Below are positions 17,284-26,025 of a stretch of DNA of 64,000 nucleotides, piece by piece. The stretch is from Vampirovibrio sp. (GTDB lineage: Bacteria > Cyanobacteriota > Vampirovibrionia > Vampirovibrionales > JAJTHC01). Positions within the stretch are counted from its first letter, which is position 1. Every line of letters starts with the position of its first letter. The notes below the pieces were generated by a model. The model searched no databases and was not told the DNA's origin. It saw only the letters and a program-made list of their open reading frames with translations. Position numbers and translations under genes: made by a program. The stretch lies in assembly GCA_024998755.1 (NCBI GenBank), contig JACEUU010000002.1, positions 540,045 through 604,044 on the forward strand, read 5' to 3'.

Positions 17284-17740
17284 TGGTTGACGTACCTGCA
17301 TTAATAGCTTCCAACATAGGCTTCATTTTTTCTTTGATGGCTTGATGATTCAATTTGCCCTTTGGTAGAATAGAAAGCTCATACAACGCCTGATTGAAAG
17401 CCGTAATGATGGTTTCTTTATTCTCGAAGCTTTCCAACGCCTCTAAATCGGTTAGGTTCTCTTCATTTTTCGCATTGAACAACTCTGCTAAAACCTTGCC
17501 CATTTTGATTGTCTTTTTATCCCTAAGCGTTTTATCCCTAAGCGTTGGAAATGCAGAGGGTTCTTTTTCTTCAGGAGGAAAAACTTCGTGAAGCAACATC
17601 CTCAGAAGTTGGTTCCTATGCAATCCAGGGTCTGGGTTAAGCCCTTGGGCTGCAACCAATGCTTTGGCTGGGGTATTTAGCTCTATCTTCGATGGCTTTG
17701 GAGGCGTAAACGGTCGGAGTTGAAGATGCGTTGAGCTCAA
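17279..17740 (-). CDS. unknown protein, in-frame continuation and paralogous domain of the gene before it
   Basis: 153 residues beginning at a TTG with no visible ribosome site. The same frame runs back without any other stop to the TGA that ends the upstream 736-residue gene; only three codons (CTG ACA ACT) separate that TGA from the TTG. Its second half (LFNAKNEENL, then TAFNQALYEL, then a final amphipathic helix) is homologous to the last 90 residues of the upstream protein (LFNAKKDDNL, TAFETALTEL). It may be a readthrough extension, a separate small protein or a fragment left by a nonsense mutation. Confidence 0.5.
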   Translation of the reverse strand: MSSTHLQLRPFTPPKPSKIELNTPAKALVAAQGLNPDPGLHRNQLLRMLLHEVFPPEEKEPSAFPTLRDKTLRDKKTIKMGKVLAELFNAKNEENLTDLEALESFENKETIITAFNQALYELSILPKGKLNHQAIKEKMKPMLEAINAGTSTT

Positions 17741-17749
17741 AGTTGTCAG

Positions 17750-19960
17750 TCAAGAATCTTTTGCTGGAGGTAAGTTTGCCTTAATAACATCAAAGAGCCG
17801 AAACATTTCATTTTGAATATCCGTCGAAGAGATGCTGGGACGTTCAGGATTCAACAACTCCGTTAATGCCGTTTCAAAGGCAGTATTAACTTTTAGGGGC
17901 TCAGTTAAGCCTTGGTCGGAGAGTAAGGCTACTAAATTATCATCCTTTTTAGCATTAAATAAACTGAAGAAGACAGTTGTTAACTGGTTCTGTTGATTTG
18001 TATCTTCAATCTCATCTTTTACTTTCACTAGTAGTACTTCCTTTAAACTATCTTTAATAGACGGTTTTAGCATATCAGTTATTGGTGTTTTATCCATTAA
18101 AGCATCAATCACAGATTGATCAGCAGGAAGACCTGGTATATTCAAGACAGAATTAACCACGTCAGGAACAACAGTCGATTTCGCCTTGTTCAACGCCTGT
18201 AAATCCTCCCGAAGCTTGTTGTACATTTCTTCGGTAACGGTTTCCATTTGAGCCTTACCCTCTTCAGTATTGCCTTTCAACCGAGCGTTAATCATTTTCG
18301 CAAGAAGTTGTTGTGAATCCGTCAGCTTTGCTAAGTCTTCAGTAGAAGTTTCATGGAACGGATGATTGGCTGATGCTTCTAGTGCATCTTTCGTAATGGG
18401 TTGTAAGGCTTGTTTAAATCCTTCGAGCGTATTCACTAAATTGCCTAATTCATGATTAAGAGGAATGGGGTATTTCTCAGTATATCTTAAAGCACCTGTT
18501 GTATTACTAATCCTAGTTTCCTCGGGATAAGCTTTCACCAATGCACCCACCAAATTATGTAATACCACGGTTGCTAAAGCGTCAGCACTTTTAACAGTGT
18601 TGTTACTTTCATCATGACCATTTAAACCACCTGTTAGAATAACTTCAGCCATATGATCAAACGATTTTTCAGGCTCGAAGTGTTCTAAAACCCAACCGTT
18701 TGTTGCTTCTTTATTGGGAGGAGGCGTAAATCCTCTAACCGCCTTAGGGTAATAAGCTTCAAACTGATCGGTTCTGCTTTTACCGAATTGATTTTTTAAT
18801 TCTTCTACCAGCTCGGTTTGAGCGGTTTTTACTTTTGCAGGAGAATCATCAGCTTGACTAGCAGCATCAACCACGGCTTGGGCTTTTTGAACAAGTGTAT
18901 TATAAACATCGTTTTCAAGAAAATCTGCTGAAGTAGTTTCTTGATCAAATACTTTAGTAATAATACTGACTGCCAGTTTTAGTTCGTCTAACTGACTAGA
19001 ATAGGAATCAGCATCGGCAACAGTAGCTCCTGTATAGTTTGGAAGGTTCAAGAAGAAACGTTTTAAAGCCCCTGGCGTTTTAGCATCTAATGAGTTTAAA
19101 CCGTCTTGAATTAAGCCTAAGCTAGAAGGTTGGGGTGTTCCTTCCGCAGGGTTAGTATAAGCTTCTACCGCTTTTGCAAAGTCTGTTTCAGCAAACTTTT
19201 CAGGGTTTTGGGTTGGGTTAAACAATTCCCGTACTTCGGAGGAAACATCCTTACCCGCCACTTTGGGGTGAATGTCGTCTTCTAAGTTTTGTAATGTTCT
19301 ACTTTGGTTTAACTGTACTCTTTGTAAATTAGTAACATCATCAATTAGTCGCTCATTAAGTATTTCTTGAGCTGCTTGATTGTTTTCCAAAAAGGAGGCT
19401 CTATCTTTTAAGTTAATCAAAGAGAGATTGATCCCGTCAGTAATACTTTCACTGTTGTCTAAACTCCTTTGTTTCACAATTTTCAACTCTTCTTCCAGAT
19501 CAATAATGTGTTTTCCTAAAGTATCCTTTATTGCTTTTTCTGCAATCCCTATTTTTGCCTCAATTTCAGCTGGGGTTAAGCCTTTGCCTAAGGTAGTCAC
19601 TTGGGTTCTTAATTCGCTCGCTTCTTTTTGGGCAGCTTTCGCTAACTTGCTTGCTTCTTCGGCTGCTTTCCCATGCGAAAATGCCATCCAGCCAAACCCA
19701 AAACTGGTTGCTAAGGCTAATCCGCCTAAAACCGCACCTACCAATCCACTTTTTCCACCAGCAGGCGATGCCGTTTCAAGGGGTTTCGTCGTTACTTCAG
19801 GGGCGGTGTCTCTTGGTGTGCGTTCAAAGCTATCCGCTTTCGCATTCGCCAACTTCAGCGTAGCCTCTTTTTTCGCCTGCGGTTTCTTCACATCAAACGG
19901 CGTTATGCCTGCGGTGTTAAAATCATGGTTGCCCACGGTATTACTGCTCATCATCATCAT
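17750..19960 (-). CDS. large membrane-anchored coiled-coil protein, unknown
   Basis: 736 residues. A low-complexity N-terminus contains KADSFERTPRD; one membrane segment follows at about 74-95 (GLVGAVLGGLALATSFGFGW), then an alanine- and glutamate-rich coiled coil (about 98-220), then a long helical region without recognisable motifs. The last 90 residues form a domain repeated in the reading frame beyond the stop. The start has four tandem ATGs after AGAGGA. Its layout matches other unknown proteins here (8.1, 53.9, 57.9 kb). No enzymatic motif was found. Confidence 0.7.
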   Translation of the reverse strand: MMMMSSNTVGNHDFNTAGITPFDVKKPQAKKEATLKLANAKADSFERTPRDTAPEVTTKPLETASPAGGKSGLVGAVLGGLALATSFGFGWMAFSHGKAAEEASKLAKAAQKEASELRTQVTTLGKGLTPAEIEAKIGIAEKAIKDTLGKHIIDLEEELKIVKQRSLDNSESITDGINLSLINLKDRASFLENNQAAQEILNERLIDDVTNLQRVQLNQSRTLQNLEDDIHPKVAGKDVSSEVRELFNPTQNPEKFAETDFAKAVEAYTNPAEGTPQPSSLGLIQDGLNSLDAKTPGALKRFFLNLPNYTGATVADADSYSSQLDELKLAVSIITKVFDQETTSADFLENDVYNTLVQKAQAVVDAASQADDSPAKVKTAQTELVEELKNQFGKSRTDQFEAYYPKAVRGFTPPPNKEATNGWVLEHFEPEKSFDHMAEVILTGGLNGHDESNNTVKSADALATVVLHNLVGALVKAYPEETRISNTTGALRYTEKYPIPLNHELGNLVNTLEGFKQALQPITKDALEASANHPFHETSTEDLAKLTDSQQLLAKMINARLKGNTEEGKAQMETVTEEMYNKLREDLQALNKAKSTVVPDVVNSVLNIPGLPADQSVIDALMDKTPITDMLKPSIKDSLKEVLLVKVKDEIEDTNQQNQLTTVFFSLFNAKKDDNLVALLSDQGLTEPLKVNTAFETALTELLNPERPSISSTDIQNEMFRLFDVIKANLPPAKDS

Positions 19961-20104
19961 GGGGTTTTGTCCTCTGTCCTTGGGATGTTACGGTCGTTAT
20001 TCTCTTTGAAAAAACGTGAATTCAATACTTTTATAATGGGTTAAAAACGGAGGATTTTTATTTTGTGCTGTACATTTCTCAATTACTATGAAGTTATTTT
20101 CTGC

Positions 20105-20172
20105 GTAGGGGTGCGATTTATCGCATCCGTTTCGGGATTGTGGGGCGGACGTAGATAAATCACGCCCCTACA
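20105..20172. repeat. TGTAGGGG-type palindromic repeat
   Basis: GTAGGGGTGCGATTTATCGC begins the left arm and the right arm ends in AAATCACGCCCCTAC, giving a roughly 68-bp imperfect palindrome. Related units occur at 41171, 42290, 47463, 53693, 55814, 56426, 57600 and 58785. It lies in the 234-bp gap upstream of the membrane coiled-coil gene and downstream of comM. Confidence 0.7.
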
Positions 20173-20194
20173 GTAATCTGTACTAAATTTTATT

Positions 20195-21760
20195 TCAAAC
20201 CCCCTTAAACGCCGATCGATATTGCAAGGCTTCCGTTAAATGAGGCACTTCAATGTTGGGGCTTTCGGCTAAATCCGCAATGGTTCTAGCTACCCGCAAC
20301 ACACGGTCGTACCCTCTGGCAGAAAGGTTCAGCCGCTCCAAAGCACGGCTCATAATAGTTTGAGATGGTTCATTGAGTTGGCAAAACGCCCGTAATTGGG
20401 CAGGGGCTAGTTCCGCATTGGTTTTCAAGGGTAAACCCAGCGTCAAAAACCGATTCAGCTGAATACTTCGGGCGGAAATGACTCTGTTTCGCACGGTTTG
20501 AGAGGTATCTACCGAAGCGGAAACGCCCTGCTGTAGCAATTCTTGAGAACTTAACCGAGGCACTTCTAGGTGCAAGTCAATTCTATCCAACAACGGGCCT
20601 GAAAGCTTATTCATATAGCGTTCCACTTGGTTGGGCGAACAACTACACGTTTTAGTGGTATCGCCACGGTATCCGCACGGGCAAGGGTTTAACGCCCCAA
20701 TTAAGATGAATCTTGCAGGGAAGGTATGGTTGGCGTTGGCTCTGGAAATGGTAACCACGCCTTCTTCCAACGGTTGACGTAAAATTTCCAGCACGGGGCG
20801 AGGAAATTCCACCAGTTCATCTAAAAATAAAACGCCTCGGTGGCTGAGCGTAATTTCACCCGGTTTTGGGTAGCTTCCGCCCCCACAAAGCCCCGCCATA
20901 GAAGCAGAATGGTGCGGAGACCGAAACGGACGCTGGGCAATAATACCCAATGCTTCGTTTAGCATACCCGCCACGCTGTAAATCCGGCTAACTTCAAGGG
21001 TTTCGTCTAAATCCATCGGCGGTAAAATACCCGCAAATGCCTTAGATAATAAGGATTTTCCACTCCCCGGTGGGCCTGCCATTAGCAGGTTATGTCCGCC
21101 AGCGGCAGCAATTTCTAAGGCTCGTTTAGCTTGGGTTTGCCCTTTCACATCGGCAAAATCAACGATAGTGGCTTGTTTCATGCTCGCTTGAGCATCCGCC
21201 AATAACTGCCCTACATTTTGTTGAACTTGAAAGGCTTCGGGGGTTTTAAACAAGGCGGGCAAGTGGGCTAAATTGGGTAAACTGTAGATTTTCACCCCTT
21301 CTAATAATGCCGCTTCATTGGCGTTTTCAGGCGGGACAACCACGGCTTCAAACCCCAATTGTTTCGCTAAAATAACCACGGAAAGCACGCCACGCACAGG
21401 GCGTAGTTCGCCTTCTAGCGAAACTTCCCCCAGCCATAAGGTTTTTTCCAACCAGTGGGATTCAGGAAAGCTGATTTTTTCGCCTGCAATTAAAACGCTA
21501 AGGGCAATGGGAACATCAAACCCTGTCCCTTCCTTTCGCACGGAAGCTGGGGCTAAGTTCATAATCACTTTTTTGGTAAGAAATTCAAACCCTGCATTAC
21601 GAATGGCTGACCGTAATCGGTCTTTACTTTCATTGACCATGGCATCTGGCAAGCCGACAATTCGCCATTCGGGTATGCCGTTGGCTAAATCAATCTCCAC
21701 GGTAATCAGTTGGGCATCTAAGCCTTGCAGAGAGCTAGTTAAAATTCTAACAACCATCAT
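20195..21760 (-). CDS. comM: ComM/YifB family AAA+ ATPase
   Basis: 521 residues. An N-terminal lon-protease-like fold domain (GLPDAMVNESKDRLRSAIRN) precedes the Mg-chelatase-like AAA+ module: Walker A GPPGSGKSLLSKAF, FRSPHHSAS, Walker B GVLFLDELVEF, and a cysteine cluster (NPCPCGYRGDTTKTCSC). The C-terminal domain contains LSARGYDRVLRVARTIADL. ComM is a hexameric helicase that promotes branch migration in natural transformation; many YifB homologues remain uncharacterised. The start has two ATGs, with AAGGA 11 nt upstream. Confidence 0.92.
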   Translation of the reverse strand: MMVVRILTSSLQGLDAQLITVEIDLANGIPEWRIVGLPDAMVNESKDRLRSAIRNAGFEFLTKKVIMNLAPASVRKEGTGFDVPIALSVLIAGEKISFPESHWLEKTLWLGEVSLEGELRPVRGVLSVVILAKQLGFEAVVVPPENANEAALLEGVKIYSLPNLAHLPALFKTPEAFQVQQNVGQLLADAQASMKQATIVDFADVKGQTQAKRALEIAAAGGHNLLMAGPPGSGKSLLSKAFAGILPPMDLDETLEVSRIYSVAGMLNEALGIIAQRPFRSPHHSASMAGLCGGGSYPKPGEITLSHRGVLFLDELVEFPRPVLEILRQPLEEGVVTISRANANHTFPARFILIGALNPCPCGYRGDTTKTCSCSPNQVERYMNKLSGPLLDRIDLHLEVPRLSSQELLQQGVSASVDTSQTVRNRVISARSIQLNRFLTLGLPLKTNAELAPAQLRAFCQLNEPSQTIMSRALERLNLSARGYDRVLRVARTIADLAESPNIEVPHLTEALQYRSAFKGV

Positions 21761-21797
21761 CGATTCATTATCCTTGAGAAAGTGAAAAATAAAGCTG

Positions 21798-22550
21798 TTA
21801 GCTAGTGGTTAATTCGCCAAGGGTTGTAGAAGGCACTTTGATTTTATTAAAGACATAAAGTTGTGCTGGACGATGAAACCCATCCATTTTGGTTTCGCCG
21901 GTTAATTCAAACAAAATGCCAGAAGCCAAGGCTTTTTTCCGGAAGTTTCGTTTATCAATCTCTTTTTTTAGAATGAGTTCATACACTTTTTGCAATTGGG
22001 TTAGGGTAAATTTTTCAGGCAATAGCTGGAAAGCAATCGGTGACGTTTGCACTTTTTCCCGAAGCCGTACCAAGGCATTATTAATAATTTCATTGTGGTC
22101 AAACGCCAACGTGGGCAGTGCTTCAAGGGCTATCCAATTCGTATCATCATGCTTCAATGCTTCAGGGGTTTGAATTTTATCAAAATTAACCACGGCAAAA
22201 TAGGAAACCGTAATAACCCGAGTCCTTGGGTCTCTATCAGGCGTGCCAAAGGCACCTAGTTGTTCAATATAAATATCTGAAACACCCGTTCGTTGCTCCA
22301 GCCACCGTTTGGCGGCTTCTTCGAGGGTTTCACCTAAGTTAATGAACCCCCCCGGTATCGACCATAAATCTTTAAAGGGTTCGCTAGCCCGTTTCAGCAA
22401 TAGTACTTTTAGTTCGCCTTTGGTCATGCTAAACAGCACAACGTCAACAGTAACAAGGGGCTTCTCGTAGGTTTCAGTTTTGGCACTGGTTTGAAATTGT
22501 TGGTTTTGGGTATTGAAAGAATATTGCGGGATTGAGCGAAAATCTACCAC
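21798..22550 (-). CDS. NrtR-like Nudix/winged-helix regulator
   Basis: 250 residues. An N-terminal Nudix domain (VDVVLFSMTKGELKVLLLKR, then GGFINLGETLEEAAKRWLEQRTG) is followed by a winged-helix half (LTQLQKVYELILKKEIDKRN, FELTG, HRPAQLYVF). This is the layout of NrtR, which controls NAD metabolism and binds ADP-ribose. The Nudix box is degenerate: RW-LEQ-RTG replaces RE-U-EE-xG, so hydrolysis is probably lost and ligand sensing kept. The start is GTG. No NAD biosynthesis gene is adjacent, so the regulon is elsewhere. Confidence 0.75.
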   Translation of the reverse strand: MVDFRSIPQYSFNTQNQQFQTSAKTETYEKPLVTVDVVLFSMTKGELKVLLLKRASEPFKDLWSIPGGFINLGETLEEAAKRWLEQRTGVSDIYIEQLGAFGTPDRDPRTRVITVSYFAVVNFDKIQTPEALKHDDTNWIALEALPTLAFDHNEIINNALVRLREKVQTSPIAFQLLPEKFTLTQLQKVYELILKKEIDKRNFRKKALASGILFELTGETKMDGFHRPAQLYVFNKIKVPSTTLGELTTS

Positions 22551-22712
22551 GGGGCATTTGATACTCTGTGTGTTTGAGCCTCTAACAAAAAAAGCGAGGA
22601 GGAATACGGTACTTCAAAATGTATCAAAAGCAAACGGCTTTGTCTAGCCTGTATTACGGGTATGTAACAAATAATACCATTTCCACTATCTTGACTATCA
22701 ACAATAAAAATG

Positions 22713-22741
22713 TTGACAAAAGACCTAACCCTTGTTATACT
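22713..22741 (+). promoter_or_regulatory. consensus sigma-70 promoter upstream of the AbiF-like gene
   Basis: A perfect -35 TTGACA (22713-22718) and TATACT (22736-22741, one mismatch to TATAAT) are separated by exactly 17 nt. It is one of the two strongest promoters by eye in the window. Transcription should start near 22748 and run immediately into the structured element below. Confidence 0.8.
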
Positions 22742-22747
22742 TAGTAT

Positions 22748-22808
22748 ATAAAACCCCCCCAAGGCTATGACTTTTGTTATCCTCAAACGTTGGGGGGTTC
22801 CTTTTTAT
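22748..22808 (+). ncRNA. short structured RNA with a terminator, probable AbiF-associated RNA
   Basis: Directly downstream of the promoter, a GC-rich outer stem pairs AACCCCCCCAA (22752-22762) with TTGGGGGGTT (22790-22799). It encloses an inner hairpin, GG-ct-ATGAC / TTTT / GTTATCC (22763-22782), and is followed by CCTTTTTAT. This would give a discrete transcript of about 60 nt that ends before the AbiF-like gene. Noncoding RNAs upstream of abiF genes have been reported and act with AbiF. Whether this one belongs to that class is an inference; it could also be an attenuator. Confidence 0.55.
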
Positions 22809-22843
22809 AGTATTTTCAGTTTTTGGTTGAAAGCTTTTTATTT

Positions 22844-23767
22844 GTGAACCAATTTAAAAAATCATTTAATAAGCCTGCAACCACTTATTTTGAACAACTG
22901 GAACAATTGAAATCCAGAGGGATGATTATTACCGAACCAGAAGCTTCTCTTCGGGCATTAGAACAGTTTAATTATTATCGGCTTTCAGCTTACTGGCAAC
23001 CCTTTGAAATGCTTGGGATAACTCATCAATTCAAACCGAATACCACTTTTGAAGATGTGTTAATCTTATATTGTTTTGATAAGCAATTACGCTTATTGCT
23101 ACTAGATGCTATTGAACGAATTGAAATTTCTGTTCGGTCTAAATGGGCGTATGTATTAGCACATTCGCATGGTGTTTATGCCCATTTAGAAAGCGGTCTT
23201 GCCAAAGATTTTTGGAGCTGGCATTGTAATTTGGAAAAGTTGCAAGAAGCCTTAATTAGTTCAAAGAAAGATGCTTTCATCAAGCATTTTAAAGATAATT
23301 ACCAAGAACCTTCTCCGCCCATATGGGTTGTTTGCGAAGTAATAACTTTGGGACTTTTGTCTAAGTATTACGACAATTTAAAACCCAAAGAAACACGTCG
23401 AATGATTGCAACGGCTTATGGTTTAGATGATGACTGCTTCGCTTCTTGGTTGCAACATTTAACAGTAGTTAGAAATATGTGTGCCCATCATGCTAGGTTG
23501 TGGAATAGAGAGTTTGTTAAAACACCGCAACATAGTATTACGAAGCCGGCTATATTATCTGGTACATTTACTGCTAGTAGGAAAATTTATAATACATTGC
23601 TTATAGTGCTTTATTTAATGGATGTTATTGAGCCTGAAAACGAATGGCGAACTGCGTTACTAGCCTTGCTTCATCAACACCCCACCTTATTACCTCGAAT
23701 GGGCTTCACTACTGATTGGGCAAGCCATGCTATTTGGAGTAAACCCCATGCCGAACAACCCATTTAA
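22844..23767 (+). CDS. AbiF/AbiD-type abortive infection protein (Abi_2 family, HEPN)
   Basis: 307 residues from the GTG at 22844 (an in-frame TTG at 22823 would add seven). Seen: the family start KPATTYFEQLEQLKSRGM, the Abi_2 hallmark FNYYRLSAYWQPF (residues 42-54), and the HEPN RNase motif R-N-x3-H at 210-215 (RNMCAH). Members are RNA-cleaving toxins used in phage defence; AbiF works with a small RNA. The promoter, short RNA and gene form a compact three-part unit. The next gene overlaps its end by 20 bp, so downstream genes may be transcribed with it. Confidence 0.85.
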   Translation: MNQFKKSFNKPATTYFEQLEQLKSRGMIITEPEASLRALEQFNYYRLSAYWQPFEMLGITHQFKPNTTFEDVLILYCFDKQLRLLLLDAIERIEISVRSKWAYVLAHSHGVYAHLESGLAKDFWSWHCNLEKLQEALISSKKDAFIKHFKDNYQEPSPPIWVVCEVITLGLLSKYYDNLKPKETRRMIATAYGLDDDCFASWLQHLTVVRNMCAHHARLWNREFVKTPQHSITKPAILSGTFTASRKIYNTLLIVLYLMDVIEPENEWRTALLALLHQHPTLLPRMGFTTDWASHAIWSKPHAEQPI

Positions 23768-24134
23768 CATAGAAACCACTCTGCCTTTGGTGGCTATTAT
23801 AGGCAACCGAGGGGGCTACATTCAGCTTTCACCCAGCCATAGCGTAGAAGGCTATAATCAGTTGCCTTTAGCTTGTTTAGAAGCGGCATTAGCATGGGCA
23901 ACTGTTTTAGAAGCTCAACCCACCATTGCCCGTTGCTATTGGATAACCCTTAGCGAAGCCGTCAAACAATTGCACATCCATTTATACCCTCGCTACACCC
24001 ATGAATCCGAAACGGTTGGTATTCCACTGTTTGAAGCTAGAAATACCGAGCCTCAACCCTCATGGACAACTGATTTAAAAGACGCTTTGAACCAGTGGGC
24101 TAAAACCTACGGTGTCTGTGTAATTGAGGCTTGA
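23748..24134 (+). CDS. HIT-like protein, divergent
   Basis: 128 residues. The only clear motif is QLHIHLYPRY, an H-x-H-x-x-P signature like that of HIT/GalT-type nucleotide hydrolases and transferases, late in the protein. The N-terminal half (PLVAIIGNRGGYIQLSPSH) would supply the strands. The ATG at 23748 has GGAG 8 nt upstream, better than an upstream in-frame start. It overlaps the end of the AbiF-like gene by 20 bp and precedes tadA closely. The family call is tentative. Confidence 0.5.
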   Translation: MPNNPFNIETTLPLVAIIGNRGGYIQLSPSHSVEGYNQLPLACLEAALAWATVLEAQPTIARCYWITLSEAVKQLHIHLYPRYTHESETVGIPLFEARNTEPQPSWTTDLKDALNQWAKTYGVCVIEA

Positions 24135-24144
24135 AAAATTTTAT

Positions 24145-24603
24145 ATGAGTAAACTTGATTACAATGATTGGATGAAGCAAGCGTTAGCTGAAGCCCAAAA
24201 AGCCTTGCCTGTGGATGTACCTGTTGGTGCGATTGTGGTTGATAGCGAAGGCAACTGCATTGGCAGAGGGTTTAATACCCGAGAACGAGACCAAAACTCA
24301 CTGGGGCACGCGGAATTGAATGCCCTACTAGAAGCTAGCCAAGCCATTGGTTCGTGGAGATTAACGGATTGTACCTTGTTTGTAACCTTAGAACCTTGCC
24401 CTATGTGTGCTTCGGCTATTAATCAGGCTAGAATGAAGCAGGTGGTGTTTGGGTCGTTTGATGTTGATTTTGGCGGATGCGGGGGCTGGGTGAGTGTGCA
24501 TCAGAAACCGAACCCATCCCTGAGTGTTATTGGTGGCGTTTTAGAAGCCGAGTGTGGCCAGCTTTTAGCTACTTTTTTCAAAAATCTCCGGTTAAAACGG
24601 TAG
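24145..24603 (+). CDS. tadA: tRNA-specific adenosine deaminase-type zinc deaminase
   Basis: 152 residues of the cytidine/deoxycytidylate deaminase fold: HAELNALL (zinc His and catalytic Glu) and PCPMCASAI (two zinc cysteines). The tRNA deaminase TadA converts A34 to inosine in tRNA-Arg; guanine deaminases and related enzymes share the motifs, but the spacing DVPVGAIVV...GHAE fits TadA best. The ATG at 24145 gives the family-typical N-terminus. A TTG start further upstream at 24124 would overlap the preceding gene by 11 bp. Confidence 0.82.
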   Translation: MSKLDYNDWMKQALAEAQKALPVDVPVGAIVVDSEGNCIGRGFNTRERDQNSLGHAELNALLEASQAIGSWRLTDCTLFVTLEPCPMCASAINQARMKQVVFGSFDVDFGGCGGWVSVHQKPNPSLSVIGGVLEAECGQLLATFFKNLRLKR

Positions 24604-24605
24604 GG

Positions 24606-25271
24606 CTAAACAGTTTCAATGCCTTTGGCTAGCCCGTGCCAACGGTCGTACAGGGTATGCGGATACCCCAATAAATCTAAAATTTTACCCACGCTATAAT
24701 GAATTTGCCCTGCTACCGTATCAAACTGCGGTGCATAAAACGACAACATCGGCGGCACCATCTTCACCCCTAACCGAGCCAACTTGAGCATATTTTCCAA
24801 ATGAATGGCATTCAACGGTGTTTCCCGAGGCATTAAAATCAGCGGACGCCCTTCTTTGAGTGCAACATCCGCACTACGAGTGAGTAAATTATCTGAAATG
24901 CCACAGGCAATTTTCGCCAGCGTTCCCATAGAACAGGGGGCTATCACCATGCCCGCAGTACGATGAGACCCACTCGCCGAAGGAGCACCGATATTTTTGT
25001 TTGATTCCACTTGAATTAAGCTAGCTTTTTCAGCAGGTAGGGCTAAAAACTGGCACAAGGCAATTTGTCTATCTTCAGGTTTGGCTTGGGTATACTGAAA
25101 GCCTGTTTCTTGGTACATTACCAGCAAGCTTTTTTCTGAAAGCACTAAATCTACAGGCACATCTAGCAATAACAGTTCTTTTAGCAAGGTTAGCCCTAGA
25201 ATGCTTCCCGAAGCCCCCGTCAACCCGAGTACAATGGGTAATTTTTCAGGATGGTTGGCAAGTGTTGGCAT
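24606..25271 (-). CDS. ubiX: UbiX-type flavin prenyltransferase
   Basis: 221 residues of the UbiX/Pad1 flavoprotein family, which prenylates FMN to make the cofactor for UbiD decarboxylases. Seen: LGLTGASGSILGLTLLKELL (FMN-binding), APCSMGTLAKIACGISDNLL, and RPLILMPRETPLNAIHLENM. I prefer the ATG at 25271; a TTG at 25286 would extend it by five residues. It follows the Tic20-like gene by about 20 bp on the same strand. No ubiD is present in the window. Confidence 0.9.
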   Translation of the reverse strand: MPTLANHPEKLPIVLGLTGASGSILGLTLLKELLLLDVPVDLVLSEKSLLVMYQETGFQYTQAKPEDRQIALCQFLALPAEKASLIQVESNKNIGAPSASGSHRTAGMVIAPCSMGTLAKIACGISDNLLTRSADVALKEGRPLILMPRETPLNAIHLENMLKLARLGVKMVPPMLSFYAPQFDTVAGQIHYSVGKILDLLGYPHTLYDRWHGLAKGIETV

Positions 25272-25292
25272 GGTTAAATCTTTCAATGAAGG

Positions 25293-25763
25293 CTAATAAG
25301 TTAACCGAGTCGCAATTTTTCCGACAATCGGCAGTTCATGTCGTTTACCTAGTAGTACCATAATGCTATTAAACAGTAATAAGAGTAAAAGCAATAAAAA
25401 TGTGGCTTTTATTAGAAAAACCATGGCTATTTGAGAGAAGCTACCCATAGAAATGGCAGGAATAAAGGCTAGAATAGCATCAATTAGCCCGAGTAACACA
25501 TTGGAAATACTCGGAACAAACATTAAAGCAATTGTATAAGCAAAACCTTGAATGAGATGAAACCTCACAAAAGTAGGGGTTTTGGCTTTGGGGTTAAAGC
25601 AAATTGCCCATAGGGCTAAAAACAACCCTATTTGTAGCAGAAAATCGCCACGCAATGGAGGGAAACAAAAAACAGTTACCACCACATAGCCCAAAACGGC
25701 TAACAAGCGTTGTTTCCAGTTGGTTTTGCGGTAGCGGTTTAAATCAATCGGGCTGGTGAGCAT
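25293..25763 (-). CDS. Tic20-like integral membrane protein
   Basis: 156 residues with four hydrophobic segments (about 22-50, 70-95, 110-125 and 125-145). The order of features matches the Tic20 family of cyanobacteria and plastids: a first TM pair, FVRFHLIQGFAYTIALMF between the segments, and a C-terminal L-G-K-x-x-E-L-P-I-V-G-K motif. In plastids Tic20 is part of the inner-envelope import channel; in bacteria its role is not settled. Assignment is by pattern, not alignment. It is cotranscribed with ubiX. Confidence 0.6.
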   Translation of the reverse strand: MLTSPIDLNRYRKTNWKQRLLAVLGYVVVTVFCFPPLRGDFLLQIGLFLALWAICFNPKAKTPTFVRFHLIQGFAYTIALMFVPSISNVLLGLIDAILAFIPAISMGSFSQIAMVFLIKATFLLLLLLLLFNSIMVLLGKRHELPIVGKIATRLTY

Positions 25764-25881
25764 AGGTTAGCAAATAAACTTTCCAAACAAACGGTAACAA
25801 TAAATTTATTGTACCATAAGTACACCCTTGTTGAATGCTGATGATTCGCAAGGTTTGATTGAACGAAGCCCAAGTTGTTTA

Positions 25882-26025
25882 TACCATTTTCAAATAGGAA
25901 TAGCGTTAGATGGATACTAGGCACTGGCAAGTAAAAAACCGCAGGCGTACACAGACGTTCGTTGAGGATTTTTTGCTTGACGGTAACAACGTAGACGCTG
26001 ACGATAGTTCTATTTGAAATTGGTA
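25882..26025. mobile_element. 144-bp MITE, TACCAATTTC family, copy 2
   Basis: An inverted near-copy of the MITE at 15899-16043, with ends TACCATTTTCAAATAGGAAT and, inverted, TACCAATTTCAAATAGAAC. TTA duplications lie at 25879-25881 and 26026-26028. The right-hand one is the TAA stop codon of the adjacent prepilin gene on the minus strand. Confidence 0.85.

Noticed and set aside
22544-22786. 80-codon minus-strand frame between the NrtR-like and AbiF-like genes
   Set aside because: It runs antisense through the promoter and hairpin region and has no supporting start signals; the nucleotide signals explain the region better.
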